The translations under genes were made by a program, and so were the position numbers. From positions 62,001 to 126,000 of the forward strand of contig NZ_SZVI01000009.1 of the NCBI RefSeq assembly GCF_013416775.1: a stretch of 64,000 nucleotides of DNA, in the 5' to 3' direction. Under the pieces are notes generated by a model. It did not search any database, was not told where the DNA came from, and saw only the letters and a program-made list of their open reading frames with translations. Below, piece after piece: positions 26,673 to 36,676 of the stretch. Position 1 is the first letter of the stretch; every line of letters begins with the position of its first letter. This DNA comes from Rhodoferax sp. BLA1 (GTDB lineage Bacteria > Pseudomonadota > Gammaproteobacteria > Burkholderiales > Burkholderiaceae_C).

Positions 26673-27358
26673 ATGGCCCTGTGCATCGTGGTGGGTATTG
26701 CGCTGGGCCAGTGGCTACCCGATGTGTTCCAGGCCATTGGCCGACTGGAGGTGGCGCTCAACGACAGCATCATGGTTGTTGCCTTTGCCCCGTTGGTGGC
26801 GTTTTTGCAGGGCCTGTCCAGCATCACCATGCCGTGGGACACGCTGCTGATCTCGGTGGCGCTGTACATCGTGATCCCGGTGATCCTGGCGCAGCTATTG
26901 CGCAAGTCTCTGCTGCAAAAAGGTCAGGCCGCTTTTGATGCCACCATGGAAAAGATCGACCCCTGGTCTATCACCGCACTGCTGGCTACTCTGGTGCTTT
27001 TGTTTGCGTTTCAAGGTGAGGCCATCCTCAAACAACCGCTGGTGTTTGCACTATTGGCGGTACCGATTTTGGTTCAAGTGGCTTTCAACTCGGGCCTGGC
27101 CTATTTTTTGAACCGCGCAGTGGGCGAAAAACACGCCATTGCCTGCCCGTCGGCGCTAATCGGTGCCAGCAACTTTTTCGAACTGGCTGTTGCGGCGGCC
27201 ATCAGCCTGTTTGGCTTCAACTCCGGCGCCGCCCTGGCCACGGTGGTGGGGGTGTTGATCGAGGTGCCAGTGATGCTGCTGGTGGTCAACATCGTGAACC
27301 GCTCCAAGGGGGGTACGAGCAAGGTGCAGTTACCAACGACGCAGGAGCAAAAATATGA
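26673..27358 (+). pseudogene. ACR3 arsenite efflux gene with internal deletion and 3' frameshift
   Basis: The frame MALCIVVGIALGQWLPDVFQAIGRLEVA jumps directly to LNDSIMVVAFAPLVAFLQGLSS. About 90 residues of the middle, including the conserved Cys helix, are missing, as is the usual N-terminus. Near the end a short G-run deletion shifts the frame, so the original stop at 27356-27358, which would overlap arsC by ATGA, is no longer used. Not a working transporter. Confidence 0.8.
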
Positions 27359-27582
27359 CCAACATTACGATCTATCACAACCCCGCTTGCGGCACCTCCC
27401 GCAACACCCTGGCCCTGATGCAACGGTCCAAAGTGTCAGGGTGCTCAAGGAGACGCAGGAAGAGCCCCTCGGCTAATTTTTACATTTTCGGGGGTTGGGC
27501 AAAAATAGCCATGTTGCGTTTGTCGGTCGGCCTGGAAGATGCCGACGATTTGATCGCTGATCTGGAGCAGGCCCTGGGTTAG
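27355..27582 (+). pseudogene. mosaic remnant: arsC 5' end joined to 3' end of a PLP sulfhydrylase/lyase gene
   Basis: It begins MTNITIYHNPACGTSRNTLALM, the start of glutaredoxin-type arsenate reductase with its catalytic Cys. After about 22 codons it becomes unrelated sequence and ends in MLRLSVGLEDADDLIADLEQAL, typical of O-acetylhomoserine sulfhydrylase / cystathionine gamma-lyase C-termini. It records at least one deletion that fused two genes. Confidence 0.72.
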
Positions 27583-27616
27583 GCGATTCGAGCAGGGTCT
27601 GCTTTGAGTCCTGCCG

Positions 27617-27808
27617 ATTCATGCATGGTATGACAGCCCCCGTGGGGGCTGGATCGGCGGCACTGAATATCGCCTGTTGTCGAGAGAACTGGCTCTTCCA
27701 TCGAAGGGCCGGATACTCGATGTTGGATGCGGAACCTGTTGGTTTACCAGGCAGTTGGCAAGTCTTCCGGGCCAACACGTAACCGGTATTGATCTCAACG
27801 CGGAGTGA
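27617..27808 (+). pseudogene. N-terminal fragment of a SAM-dependent methyltransferase
   Basis: In frame: HAWYDSPRGGWIGGTEYRLLSREL, then ILDVGCGTCWFTRQLA and VTGIDLNAE-stop. This contains SAM motif I and the acidic strand-2 residue, but the rest of the domain is gone. There is no clear start codon. Confidence 0.65.
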
Positions 27809-27914
27809 AGTGTCGCTGTAGCTCCAAAACCAGGTCAAGGCGGTCCGGGTCGGCTTTGATGGTATGCAGCAGCAGGGCTGCTTTCACCATGTCTGTGGTT
27901 TGCCGGTCAAGCAT
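27795..27914 (-). CDS. small unknown protein (39 residues) downstream of the EamA gene
   Basis: The frame MLDRQTTDMVKAALLLHTIKA with a DPDRLDLVLELQRHF stretch is preceded by a strong GGAGGA ribosome site. It lies 64 bp after the EamA gene on the same strand. It looks amphipathic-helical. No family recognised; its 3' end overlaps the methyltransferase remnant. Confidence 0.4.
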   Translation of the reverse strand: MLDRQTTDMVKAALLLHTIKADPDRLDLVLELQRHFTPR

Positions 27915-27978
27915 GCCGTCCTCCTATTCGTGTTGATCCGATGATTCCCAATCTCGCCTGGGGCACGCCTGATTGCAA

Positions 27979-29019
27979 TCAGTGTCCATGCCGATGGTGA
28001 ATGTCCGGGAAGTGCCCATGGCTGTGGCGGATGACAACATGCTTGTGGGGGTGTACATGGGCACCTTCACCATTCCAATCAGAATCGTGGGTGTGTTGAT
28101 GGTGCGCGTCATGGTTATGCGGGTGCACATGCTCCAGCGGTTCATGGTCATGCTCGTGTTCATGGGTCTCCGTCAGGTGCAGCCAAACCCCTAGACCCAT
28201 GAGCGCTGCCGCCACCCAAAACGCCAGCCCGGTGGATTCCCCAAACACCAGCAATGCAATGGCGGCTCCGATGAATGGTGCGGTCGAAAAATACGCGCCT
28301 GTGCGTGCCGTCCCCAGACCTCGCAATGCCAGGACGAACATCACCAAGCTGAACCCGTAGCCCAGCAGGCCTACAGCCATCGTCGCGGTGACGGTTGCCA
28401 TGCTTGGTAGTTGCGCTCCCAGCGCTACGGCCAATGTACTGTTGACCAGTCCCGCCACAATGCCCTTGCTACCGGCAATAAACAATGCATCCGATGCTGA
28501 AACCTTGCGGGTCAGGTTGTTGTCAATTGCCCAGCACAGGCATGCCACGCCCACCAGAACGGGACCCACCCAGTCCGCTGAGCTGGTACTTTGGCTAGGC
28601 CAAGACAGCACCACACCCCCGGCCACGATGGCCACCATACCCAACACAATGCGCTTGTCGGCGTTCTCCTTGAACACCAGCCAGGCAATGGCGGCAGTCA
28701 ATACAGCTTCCAGGTTCAGCAGCAGTGAGGCACTCGATCCGCTGGTACTTGTCAATCCAAACATCAGGGCAAGGGGACCCAAGACACCACCAAATAGGAT
28801 GGCCCCCAGCAACCAGGGCCATTCCGCCCGGGGCAATCCAGATGCGTGCCAACCGCGATCCCGTACCAAGCGGATCAGGGTCAGGCCCACACCACTACCC
28901 AGGTAGAGTAGACCGGCGAGCAGAACTGGGGACATGTCACCGACTAGCAGCTTGGCAAACGGTGTGCTCGCGCCAAATAAGGCAGCGGCAGACAGTGCAA
29001 AGAGGACATTACGGTTCAT
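27979..29019 (-). CDS. EamA/DMT-family transporter with long His-rich C-terminal tail
   Basis: 346 residues from ATG 29019. Ten membrane segments with two EamA repeats (ALFGASTPFAKLL and WAIDNNLTRKV regions). The last about 65 residues are strongly His-rich (HEHEHDHEPLEHVHPHNHDAHHQHTH and more), probably a cytoplasmic metal-binding tail. I infer divalent metal (Ni/Co/Zn) export or sensing, in keeping with neighbours. The family usually exports small organic solutes, so the substrate is open. Confidence 0.8.
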   Translation of the reverse strand: MNRNVLFALSAAALFGASTPFAKLLVGDMSPVLLAGLLYLGSGVGLTLIRLVRDRGWHASGLPRAEWPWLLGAILFGGVLGPLALMFGLTSTSGSSASLLLNLEAVLTAAIAWLVFKENADKRIVLGMVAIVAGGVVLSWPSQSTSSADWVGPVLVGVACLCWAIDNNLTRKVSASDALFIAGSKGIVAGLVNSTLAVALGAQLPSMATVTATMAVGLLGYGFSLVMFVLALRGLGTARTGAYFSTAPFIGAAIALLVFGESTGLAFWVAAALMGLGVWLHLTETHEHEHDHEPLEHVHPHNHDAHHQHTHDSDWNGEGAHVHPHKHVVIRHSHGHFPDIHHRHGH

Positions 29020-29045
29020 GTGCTGATTGTCCAGCACATATTTGG

Positions 29046-29079
29046 CTAAAGTTCGGCAATTCAAATGACTAAAGTTCGG
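29046..29079. repeat. direct repeat CTAAAGTTCGG x2 upstream of the EamA gene
   Basis: Two perfect 11 bp copies (29046-29056 and 29069-29079), 23 bp apart start to start, lie just upstream of the EamA start. They may be a regulator binding site. A 28-codon frame starting at 29065 overlaps them and may be the remnant of a divergent regulator gene. Confidence 0.45.
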
Positions 29080-29175
29080 TATGAAATTCGTTATGACGGC
29101 ATTTACGAACTGCCGCAGGAGCCGCAGCTCAGCCGCAGCGCCCCCACGTAACAGGCCAATCAGATATCAAGTCCG

Positions 29176-31800
29176 ATGAGCAGCATCAACGAAACGGCCT
29201 ACCCCCAACTGAGTTCGGAGATTGTCGAGAAAGAGCTGCTCGCTTTTTTTACGCCGACGCAGCAGGAACTTGGCTTCATTGCTGACGCATACCGCAGGAC
29301 CACGACCCAGGCATTGATCGCCATCCAGCTCAAGGTGCTGCAGCGACTGGGCTATTTCATCACGCTCGTCAATGTCCCCAGGAACATCATTGAGCATGTC
29401 TGCAAGCACCTGCGCATCCCGGCGTTCCAGTCTCATTTATTGCGGAACTACGATTCGTCTGGCAGTAAGTCGATCCACCAGCGCCTGCTGCGGGAATATG
29501 TTGGGGTTCGTACTTTGGGTTCTGAGGGGCAGGCCTGGCTGGATGAGCAAGCATCCAAGGCAGCCAAGACCAAACAGGAGTTGCCAGACATCATCAATGT
29601 GCTTCTGGAGGAATTGCTCCATCACCGTTACGAATTGCCCGGCTTCGTGACATTGTCGCGCGCTGCAAACCGAGCCAGAACCAAGGTAAACGATGACATA
29701 CACCGCCAAATCACGTCCACGCTGAATGACCAGCAACGTGGGCAAATTGATCGTCTGTTCATGACGCAAGCAGGGCGCAGCCAATGGGAACAGCTCAAAC
29801 GCGAGCCCAAGCAACCAAATGTTCGAGAGGTTGTGAGCTTTCTGACGCATATTGAAGCCGTCCGCAAATTGGCCGACAGTCTGCCCAAGCCCGAGGATAT
29901 CCCGGTCTCCAAGAGAACACAGTTCGTGCTCGAAGCCAGGGCCCTGAATGTGCGCGAGATGATGGCACTCAAGCCAATAAAGCGCTATGCACTGGCCGTC
30001 TTGCTCATTCACGCTCAGCTGCAAAAAGCCGTTGATGACATCGCGGATATCTTTATTCGATCCGTACGCAATATGCACAACGTTTCGCGGGAGCGTCTGA
30101 AAGAGTATCAGCTGGAACATGTCGCACAAGGGGAGTTGTTGATTGCACAGTTTCGCGACATGCTGACGGTCTTTGACGATGAAGCAGATGAGCCTGAATG
30201 CATTCAAAAAATGCGCACCGTGCTGGGCGATGATCCGGTCAAATGGATTGAGCGCTGCGATGAGCACATTGCTTTTGCTGGCAACAATTACTACCCCTTC
30301 ATGCTCCAGCCATACCGCAGCAAACGGGCCTTGCTGTTCCAGTGCCTGGATGCGATGAAACTGAAGTCTTCGTCGACGGACGATAGTCTGTTAAGGGCCA
30401 TCGCATGGGTTGCGCAATTTCGCTCCAGTCACAAGGAACACATACCTGCAAGCGTCGGGGCAGATTCAGTCAACCTTGATTGGCTGGTTGACAAGAAGTG
30501 GCGAACCTTAATTGAGGGCAAAGGTGCCCAACTCGGTCTGATGCATCGCAAGTATCTTGAGCTGTGCATATTTTCCCATGTGATGGAGGAACTGAAATCT
30601 GGTGACTTATATGTCCAAAACAGTGACCAGTTCGACGACTACCGGGAACACCTGGTGAGCTGGACGCAGTTCGAGGCGGAGGTGGCTGATTACGCAAGCA
30701 TGGTTGGGCTACCGGTCGAGGGCGATGCACTTGTGACACAGCTCAAACAGCAGATGCTCGATGTCTCACAACGAGTGGATGATCGTTTCCCAGACAATGA
30801 CCATGTTGCAATCACAGAGGCGGGCCTGCTTATTCGACGCACCGAAAGAGCGCCACCCCCAGAAGGCTTGCCCGAGATCGACCACGCCATCACGAATTCG
30901 ATGGCCACCGCCAGCATCTTGGATGTCCTGACCGAGACAGAACGCTGGCTGGACTTACATAAACTTTTCGGGCCACTCTCTGGTTTCGAGGGCAAGGTGG
31001 ATGATCCACGCAAGCGTTTTCTAACCACCTTGTTTTGCTATGGCTGCAACCTCGGGCCGACGCAGACGGCTCTATCTGTGAAGGGCCTTTCCAGAAAACA
31101 GGTTGCCTGGCTAAACCTGCACCACGTCACAGAAGAGCGGCTGGATAAGGCCATCTTCAAGGTGGTCAATGCCTACAACCGCTTTTCTCTGCCTCAGTAT
31201 TGGGGAACAGGCAAAAGCGCATCGGCGGACGGCACCAAATGGAATGTTTATGAGCAAAACCTCATGTCCGAATACCATTTGCGCTATGGCGGCTACGGTG
31301 GGATTGGCTATTACCACGTGTCTGACATGTACATTGCGCTGTTTGGCAACTTCATCCCTTGTGGGGTATATGAGGCTGTCTACATTCTTGATGGTCTGGT
31401 CAAGAATGAGTCAGATATCCAGCCGGACATTTTGCACGGTGATACTCAGGCGCAGAGTGCGCCCGTGTTTGGGCTATCGCATTTGCTTGGCATAAAACTC
31501 ATGCCCCGCATTCGCAACATCAAAGAATTGGTTTTCTTCAAGGCAGAGCCGACGATCCAATACCAGCACATTCAAAGCTTGTTTCGTGGCAACATCGACT
31601 GGGATTTGATCGCAGTTCACTACCGGGATATGTTGCGGGTGGCGGTGTCAATCAAGCTGGGCAAAATCACGCCGTCCATGATCCTGCGTAGATTGGGAAC
31701 CTTCAGTCGGAAAAATAAGCTGTATTTCGCTTTCCGAGAACTTGGCCGGGCCATCCGTACAGTTTTCCTGCTCAATTACATCAACGACTTGGAGTTGCGT
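29176..31800 (+). pseudogene. Tn3-family transposase gene, truncated at the 3' end
   Basis: About 874 residues of TnpA homology (family about 990). The N-terminal DUF4158-type domain and DDE catalytic core are visible: SADGTKWN, LHGDTQAQSAP and the FAFRELGRAIRT glutamate region. After NYINDLELR the frame enters unrelated DNA and stops at 31872. The C-terminal about 100 residues are lost, so activity is unlikely. No terminal repeats are seen nearby. Confidence 0.85.
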
Positions 31801-32839
31801 GCTCCTCTTTTAGCTGGAAACCACGCGCGTAGCGTTCGGCCTGGGGAATCTTGCCGGCCACATTGGTATTGATGCGCTTTGCTTCAACTGCGGCGACGGG
31901 CGTGAGGCCTGCAAACAGCAGGTAGTCGGCGCTTTGCTGCCCTAGTGTGGGCCATTCGGAAATGGCTTTGTTCTTGTTGCGCTCTGGTCGCGCACCTTTG
32001 GCGTGAGTTTGGTGGACGGTGTCTGCCTCCCATCCGGCATCGGTCAACATTTGATCGATGACGAGCCGGGTGGCGGCTTCATTCATGACCACCTTTTTTG
32101 CCGCATCGGCGGCGCGCTCTGAGAAGGCCTTTAGGGAGGCCGCATTGCTGGCCTCGTCCGCAGTGGACGTTGTGGTACCAGTTGCGTGCTTGTTGTCGAA
32201 CTCGGCCTTGAGCAGGGCATATCGCTCGCTGGCCTCGGTGGCCAAAGCCTCGAAGATTTCCTTTTCTTCCTGTGCCCGGCGCGCCATCTCTCGCTCTTGA
32301 TCAGCCTGGGCTTCGAGCAGACGGGCCAATTCCGCTTGGGCCGACTGGCTGATTTGAGCCTGTTGCAGGTCGCGGTTCAGTTGAGCAATTTGCTGTTGTA
32401 GCGTTGCGAGCTTCTGGCTCGGGTTGTCAGGCAAGATGAACGCGCCGGGTTTAAAGTCCGGCTGGGAGCCAAAGCTGCGATGAAACCATACGGCGAGTTC
32501 GCGCGCTATCTTGAGCGCTTCCATACCTTCGGGGTAACCGATGTCGTGCTGGACCTGGTGAGCCGCGGCGTTGCCACGCTGTCTCAGCAAGTGAAACATC
32601 TGGCGAATTTGTGGGTCCAGATTCAGACGACTGTCCACCGCTCGAAATAGCTCGGCTTGCGTGGGCTGTTGCAAATGCACGCCGACACGGTTGGCCATCT
32701 CCAGCGTCAATGCCTCTGCCAGTAGCCGCAACTTGAGCACTGAGCTCGCTGGGTCATATGGAAAAAGGCGCTCTGCGGTGGCGCCCAGATCGGCCAGCAG
32801 TGGGGAGTAACCTGCGAGAAAACTGAAGTTGCTGCTCAT
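31797..32839 (-). pseudogene. type I restriction endonuclease (hsdR-like), truncated after the nuclease domain start
   Basis: About 348 residues. N-terminal DUF4145-like region, a coiled coil at about 135-205, then the HSDR_N nuclease region ending VEAKRINTNVAGKIPQAERYARGF. The ATPase/helicase motor, normally a further several hundred residues, is absent because the frame runs into the truncated transposase. No hsdM or hsdS is present, so no restriction activity is expected. Confidence 0.8.
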
Positions 32840-33249
32840 CCCTATGTATTTCTGGTTGTTTGCCCTAGTTTAGAGCTATTGCCTGCCGTCGATACTGATT
32901 TAACGACTCCTGTTAGTGGCGGTCTGAAAGCGCGCAAAAATGGCGGGTGAGCGCGGTTTTCAATTGTCAGGCGCAGAAATTCGATGTCAGCAATGGAACA
33001 AAAAATGGACCCGCAAGCAAGCTCTAGCGTCCCGTGGCTTCGCATCGCGGAGCCAGATGCGGGAAGGCAAGTGCTTTTGACGCCTCTCTGTTGGTGCCGA
33101 CGCTGATTTGAGCCGCCCGCCGGGTATGCAGGGAGCCAGTTGGATGGATCAAGGCGTCAAGACTGAGACCGTTCTCCTGACTTCTTCGATGGCTCAATTG
33201 ACGGTCGGCACGTGGCTCAAATCGGGGGTGGCGGCAACATGTTCCCTCA
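32840..33249. other. stretch without a recognisable gene
   Basis: Short frames exist on both strands but none has a recognisable product or good ribosome site. Similar short strings (GATACTGATTTAA and GACGCTGATTTGA) recur at both ends of the stretch, possibly an old insertion sequence scar. Confidence 0.35.
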
Positions 33250-33410
33250 GTGATCTGGCTTTTGGCGGCGGTCGGCCTATTTTCAATAGCTGAAGTGCTG
33301 ATTCTTCCGGTGGCAGAAATTCAGGTGAGTCGACTGGCACCGGCTGACTGCGGTGGTGCCTATTTCGGAGCCTTCAACTCCGCATTCGGTCTTGGTGGTT
33401 CTCCTAGTCA
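33250..33410 (+). pseudogene. fragment of an MFS-type transporter
   Basis: The frame IWLLAAVGLFSIAEVLILPVAEIQVSRLAPADCGGAYFGAFNSAFGLGG resembles a late helix pair of a major facilitator transporter. There is no complete gene on either side. Confidence 0.5.
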
Positions 33411-33436
33411 ACAGCTTTGGACTTGTCAGTGTATGT

Positions 33437-33934
33437 CTAAGCCCTTGCGCCTTCGGACCGCTGCTCACACCGATTAATGCGTGCAGTCGGCAGTTCAAAC
33501 CGCAATGATTGATTTGTCAATTTGTCGACGGGGGTGTTAAGTAGCGAGTGGCAATAGCTCCTTCCAGATACGGTTTCGTAAACCGTAACATGCAGCTCCG
33601 TCGCATCGGGTTCTTGAGCGTTCCAGATCTTGACCAACTCGTCCATGGCCCAACCCTGGCTTCCATTGACATGTCCAGGCGTAACGATGTAAGCGGATTT
33701 AACAGACAAATCCGGATTGTCCAGAGCCAAGAAATGAGCAACCTGGTCAAGGTTTGACAGAAGCAATGTCCTTCCGAACTCAACAGGCTCGGCATCATTG
33801 CGATCTACGACTTGCAACGCCATCAGAAACCAAATTTGATGCAAAGCCAACTCGGTAGAGGTCCAATAGGAGTCGCCAACCTCGCCGAAAATCTTATGGA
33901 TAGGGGACAGAGATGTGTCGTTGGTTATGAACAT
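33437..33934 (-). CDS. hypothetical protein, divergent from XRE regulator
   Basis: 165 residues from ATG 33934; no recognised motif, no signal peptide, mixed alpha/beta composition (SYWTSTELALHQIWFLMALQVVDRNDAEP). It is 67 bp from the divergent XRE gene, so the two may share regulation. I do not recognise a family. Confidence 0.5.
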   Translation of the reverse strand: MFITNDTSLSPIHKIFGEVGDSYWTSTELALHQIWFLMALQVVDRNDAEPVEFGRTLLLSNLDQVAHFLALDNPDLSVKSAYIVTPGHVNGSQGWAMDELVKIWNAQEPDATELHVTVYETVSGRSYCHSLLNTPVDKLTNQSLRFELPTARINRCEQRSEGARA

Positions 33935-34001
33935 GATAGTCAGTAAATGAACACTATAGATTGTAGTCCTTTAGTGTGCATTGCTAGCTAATCGTGTCCT
34001 C

Positions 34002-34304
34002 ATGAATGATGCACACAACCACAACAACATTGCAATGGCCATCAAAACCGCTCGACGTACGAAAGGCATGAGTCAGGAAGATTTCAGCCTGGTATCGAGC
34101 AGAACATATTTGAGCACTCTTGAGAGAGGATTGAAGTCGCCCACACTGAATAAGCTTGATGAACTAGCGACTGCACTTGGCATCCATCCGTTGACGCTGC
34201 TGACAATGGCGTACCTAAACAATAATCTTCCCGCATCAATAGCAGCCCTTTTATCTAAGGTGGAAGCGGAACTGACAGTGTTGCGGCGGGAGAAACCAGA
34301 CTAG
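34002..34304 (+). CDS. XRE-family transcriptional regulator
   Basis: 100 residues from ATG 34002. A helix-turn-helix covers about 10-65 (IAMAIKTARRTKGMSQEDFSLVSSRTYLSTLERGLKSPTLNKLDELATALGI); a short helical tail follows. It lies between the cargo and the recombination operon and points toward that operon's 3' end. Such regulators next to Tn-like integrase operons often control mobility; here that is inference. Confidence 0.82.
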   Translation: MNDAHNHNNIAMAIKTARRTKGMSQEDFSLVSSRTYLSTLERGLKSPTLNKLDELATALGIHPLTLLTMAYLNNNLPASIAALLSKVEAELTVLRREKPD

Positions 34305-34371
34305 CTAATCTGCGCATTTCTGTTGATGGTTTTGGTGAAGTTGGACGCGGAGGCTGGAATCCGCCATTCAA

Positions 34372-34468
34372 CTAACCCCCGGCGCTCCGCGCCGACCCCT
34401 CTACACGATGGGTAACAGCCATGTTTAACAGAAGAACGGCAACACATCCGTTACGGCCTGCGGCCTAC
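34372..34468. repeat. direct repeat B, 3' end of the recombinase-helicase operon
   Basis: Partner of repeat A (1345-1440). It overlaps the last six codons of the helicase gene and its 3' flank and contains a GGCGC/GCGCC hairpin that could end transcription. Confidence 0.65.
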
Positions 34469-36676
34469 ATGGGCTGCGCCCATCGGAATCCTTGCTCGCA
34501 GGCTAAACCCTGTTGTCCGGGTTGTTCGGCGTGCCAGTGACTTGGTCAATACTTCGCTGTCGCCCACCACAATGACCAACTCTCGTGACCTGGTGATCGC
34601 TGTGTAGATCCACTCCCGCGTCACTAAGCGTGAAGACTCAACGACGATGACAACTGCCTGCGAACCACTGCCTTGCGCCCTGTGACAAGTGATTGCATAG
34701 GCCAATTCAATGTCAGCCTCTGCTGCTTGGGGCAAGCTCCTGGGTTCTCGCTCACCGTCCCATCGGATTGCCACTTCAGGACCCGCGATTGAGTCGACGA
34801 CACCAAGGAGCCCGTTGAACAGGCCTTCTTGGTATCTGTTCGCCGTTGCCACCACTGGGTCACCGACCGCTACGGTTGCCAGTGGCCCAAGCCTTCTGGT
34901 TGGGGTGGTGGTGCTTCTCGCTTCCAGTGACTCACTCTCGTTGATGGCCTCGACTGTCGCTTTTCTTGCCGCAATCACCATCAGCTCACTTTTGCCACGC
35001 AATTGCCTTTGAACGCTTTCTAACTCCCCAAAAGGTACCAAAAACACCCCCTTGGCCTGTCCAGTCCAGGAGTCTAGTACGGGAGTTTGCCCTTGTCGTA
35101 CCAGTGCGGCCACCTTTGGGATGTCGCTGTCGGCGGCCTGTCGCAGAACCTGCGTGAGCCTTGCCACGCGGGACCCTTCCGCCACGACATCATGGAAGAC
35201 CCTACCGATTCCGACGGGGGGTAGTTGTCCCTCATCGCCAGCGAACAGCAGCCTTGCACCTTGAGGCATGAGACTGAGCAGTTTGTGCAGACTGGGAGTG
35301 TCCAGCATTCCGGCCTCGTCCACTACCAGCAATGACTTGGAGGTGAAGTCCACATCGGAGGTTGGCCTCTTGAAAGCAGGATTTTCAGCTTGCAAGCCTT
35401 GACGCTGTGCCATGCCAATCAACCGTGCAATGGTGTACGCAAGGCGAGGGCGTGCCGAAGTGGATGCGCCTTTGGACAGGGTGAGGGCTGCCTTGCCAGC
35501 CAGTGCACCCATCACCACATCACCACCAAGGCGCTCCCAGGCCGTAGCCAAAACCTTCATCACTGTGGTTTTGCCAACGCCAGCGCCACCTTGTAGGGCC
35601 GCCACAGGAAGCGTCAACAACAGCACGACGGCGGCATGTTGCTCGGCGGTCAGGGTCAAACCGGTTTCCAGTTCAGCGTCATAAACCAATGATTCCAACG
35701 CCTGCCCAGAGGGAATTGGTACGGTCGGACTGGTGTTCTCAATGGACAACAAGGCAGACACAACTTGATCCTCAAGCCACGCTGCACCAGGAGCCCTTAG
35801 CAAGGCACCTATTCGACGCAAGGAGCTGTTTTCTTCAGCCAGACGAAGGGTTGTGTCTGGATCGACCCCGCGGTTGGCTAACAAGTCTTTGACGGTTTCC
35901 TCAGTGGCTGCGGTGTCGCCCTCGCTCAGCAACTCCCGCCACACACTGTTCAAGGCACCCGCCAGTCGGTTTGGATGACAGTGCAGGTCCGCACCCTCGT
36001 TAGCAGCTCTGAGCAACCGTTGCCCAATTCGATCTGCAGGCTTCCAATCCATCAGGCACGCTGGCACATAGGGGTTTCGTTTGAGCCGATCCACAGCATC
36101 GAATCCGGCCATGAAACGCCAGATTTGACCGGCGACCCTTGATTCCTGCATTCCCATGGTTTCCAGGAAGGTGAGGAATTCAACCTCCGTAGATCGGATC
36201 TTGTCGGCCCCGGCTTGGGTGGCAACAGCAGCATAGAGTTGCGCGGTGATCTTTGCAGCCAATGCCGGTTTGGTCGGTTCGATCAGTTTGGCGACTTCGG
36301 ATGCACGCCCCATGTCACTTAGTACGGTCTGCAGGTCATGACCAAAGGCTGCAATCAGGCGGTCGGCGCGGGTCTCTCCAATATTGGGTAATCGCTCCAG
36401 CCATGGGCGAAGTAGGGCTCCTGGGGTCACCACTCGGCGCATGTGCTTACTGTCGATCTGCACAACGGTTTTACCGAACTTGTCACGATGATGACCCAAG
36501 AGGCCCCTGACATGGAAGGTGTCACCTGGCAGGGATTGAGTGTCGGCACCGGCAAACTTGACCCGAATGGGCTGACCGTCACTAAGGCGACCAGAGAAGA
36601 TGCAACCCCGCTCCAACTGGGACAACACCTTCTCCACCACCACGGTGTCATCAAAGTCGTATGAAGACTGCCTCAA
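34451..36676 (-). CDS. RecD2-like superfamily 1 DNA helicase of the island
   Basis: 741 residues. N-terminal OB-like and helix-hairpin-helix regions (LPNIGETRADRLIAAFG), Walker A GGAGVGKTT near 365, Walker B LLVVDEAGM, GDEGQLPPVG, and a UvrD_C_2 motif (AYAITCHRAQGSGSQAVVIV). This is the RecD2/TraA-type helicase layout. The start is a TTG overlapping the previous stop (TTGA). As the last gene of the recombinase operon it probably helps process or replicate the excised element. Confidence 0.85.
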   Translation of the reverse strand: MRQSSYDFDDTVVVEKVLSQLERGCIFSGRLSDGQPIRVKFAGADTQSLPGDTFHVRGLLGHHRDKFGKTVVQIDSKHMRRVVTPGALLRPWLERLPNIGETRADRLIAAFGHDLQTVLSDMGRASEVAKLIEPTKPALAAKITAQLYAAVATQAGADKIRSTEVEFLTFLETMGMQESRVAGQIWRFMAGFDAVDRLKRNPYVPACLMDWKPADRIGQRLLRAANEGADLHCHPNRLAGALNSVWRELLSEGDTAATEETVKDLLANRGVDPDTTLRLAEENSSLRRIGALLRAPGAAWLEDQVVSALLSIENTSPTVPIPSGQALESLVYDAELETGLTLTAEQHAAVVLLLTLPVAALQGGAGVGKTTVMKVLATAWERLGGDVVMGALAGKAALTLSKGASTSARPRLAYTIARLIGMAQRQGLQAENPAFKRPTSDVDFTSKSLLVVDEAGMLDTPSLHKLLSLMPQGARLLFAGDEGQLPPVGIGRVFHDVVAEGSRVARLTQVLRQAADSDIPKVAALVRQGQTPVLDSWTGQAKGVFLVPFGELESVQRQLRGKSELMVIAARKATVEAINESESLEARSTTTPTRRLGPLATVAVGDPVVATANRYQEGLFNGLLGVVDSIAGPEVAIRWDGEREPRSLPQAAEADIELAYAITCHRAQGSGSQAVVIVVESSRLVTREWIYTAITRSRELVIVVGDSEVLTKSLARRTTRTTGFSLRARIPMGAAHVGRRP

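Noticed and set aside
33108..33293. 60-residue plus-strand frame
   Set aside because: No motif or ribosome site; it overlaps the MFS remnant in another frame.
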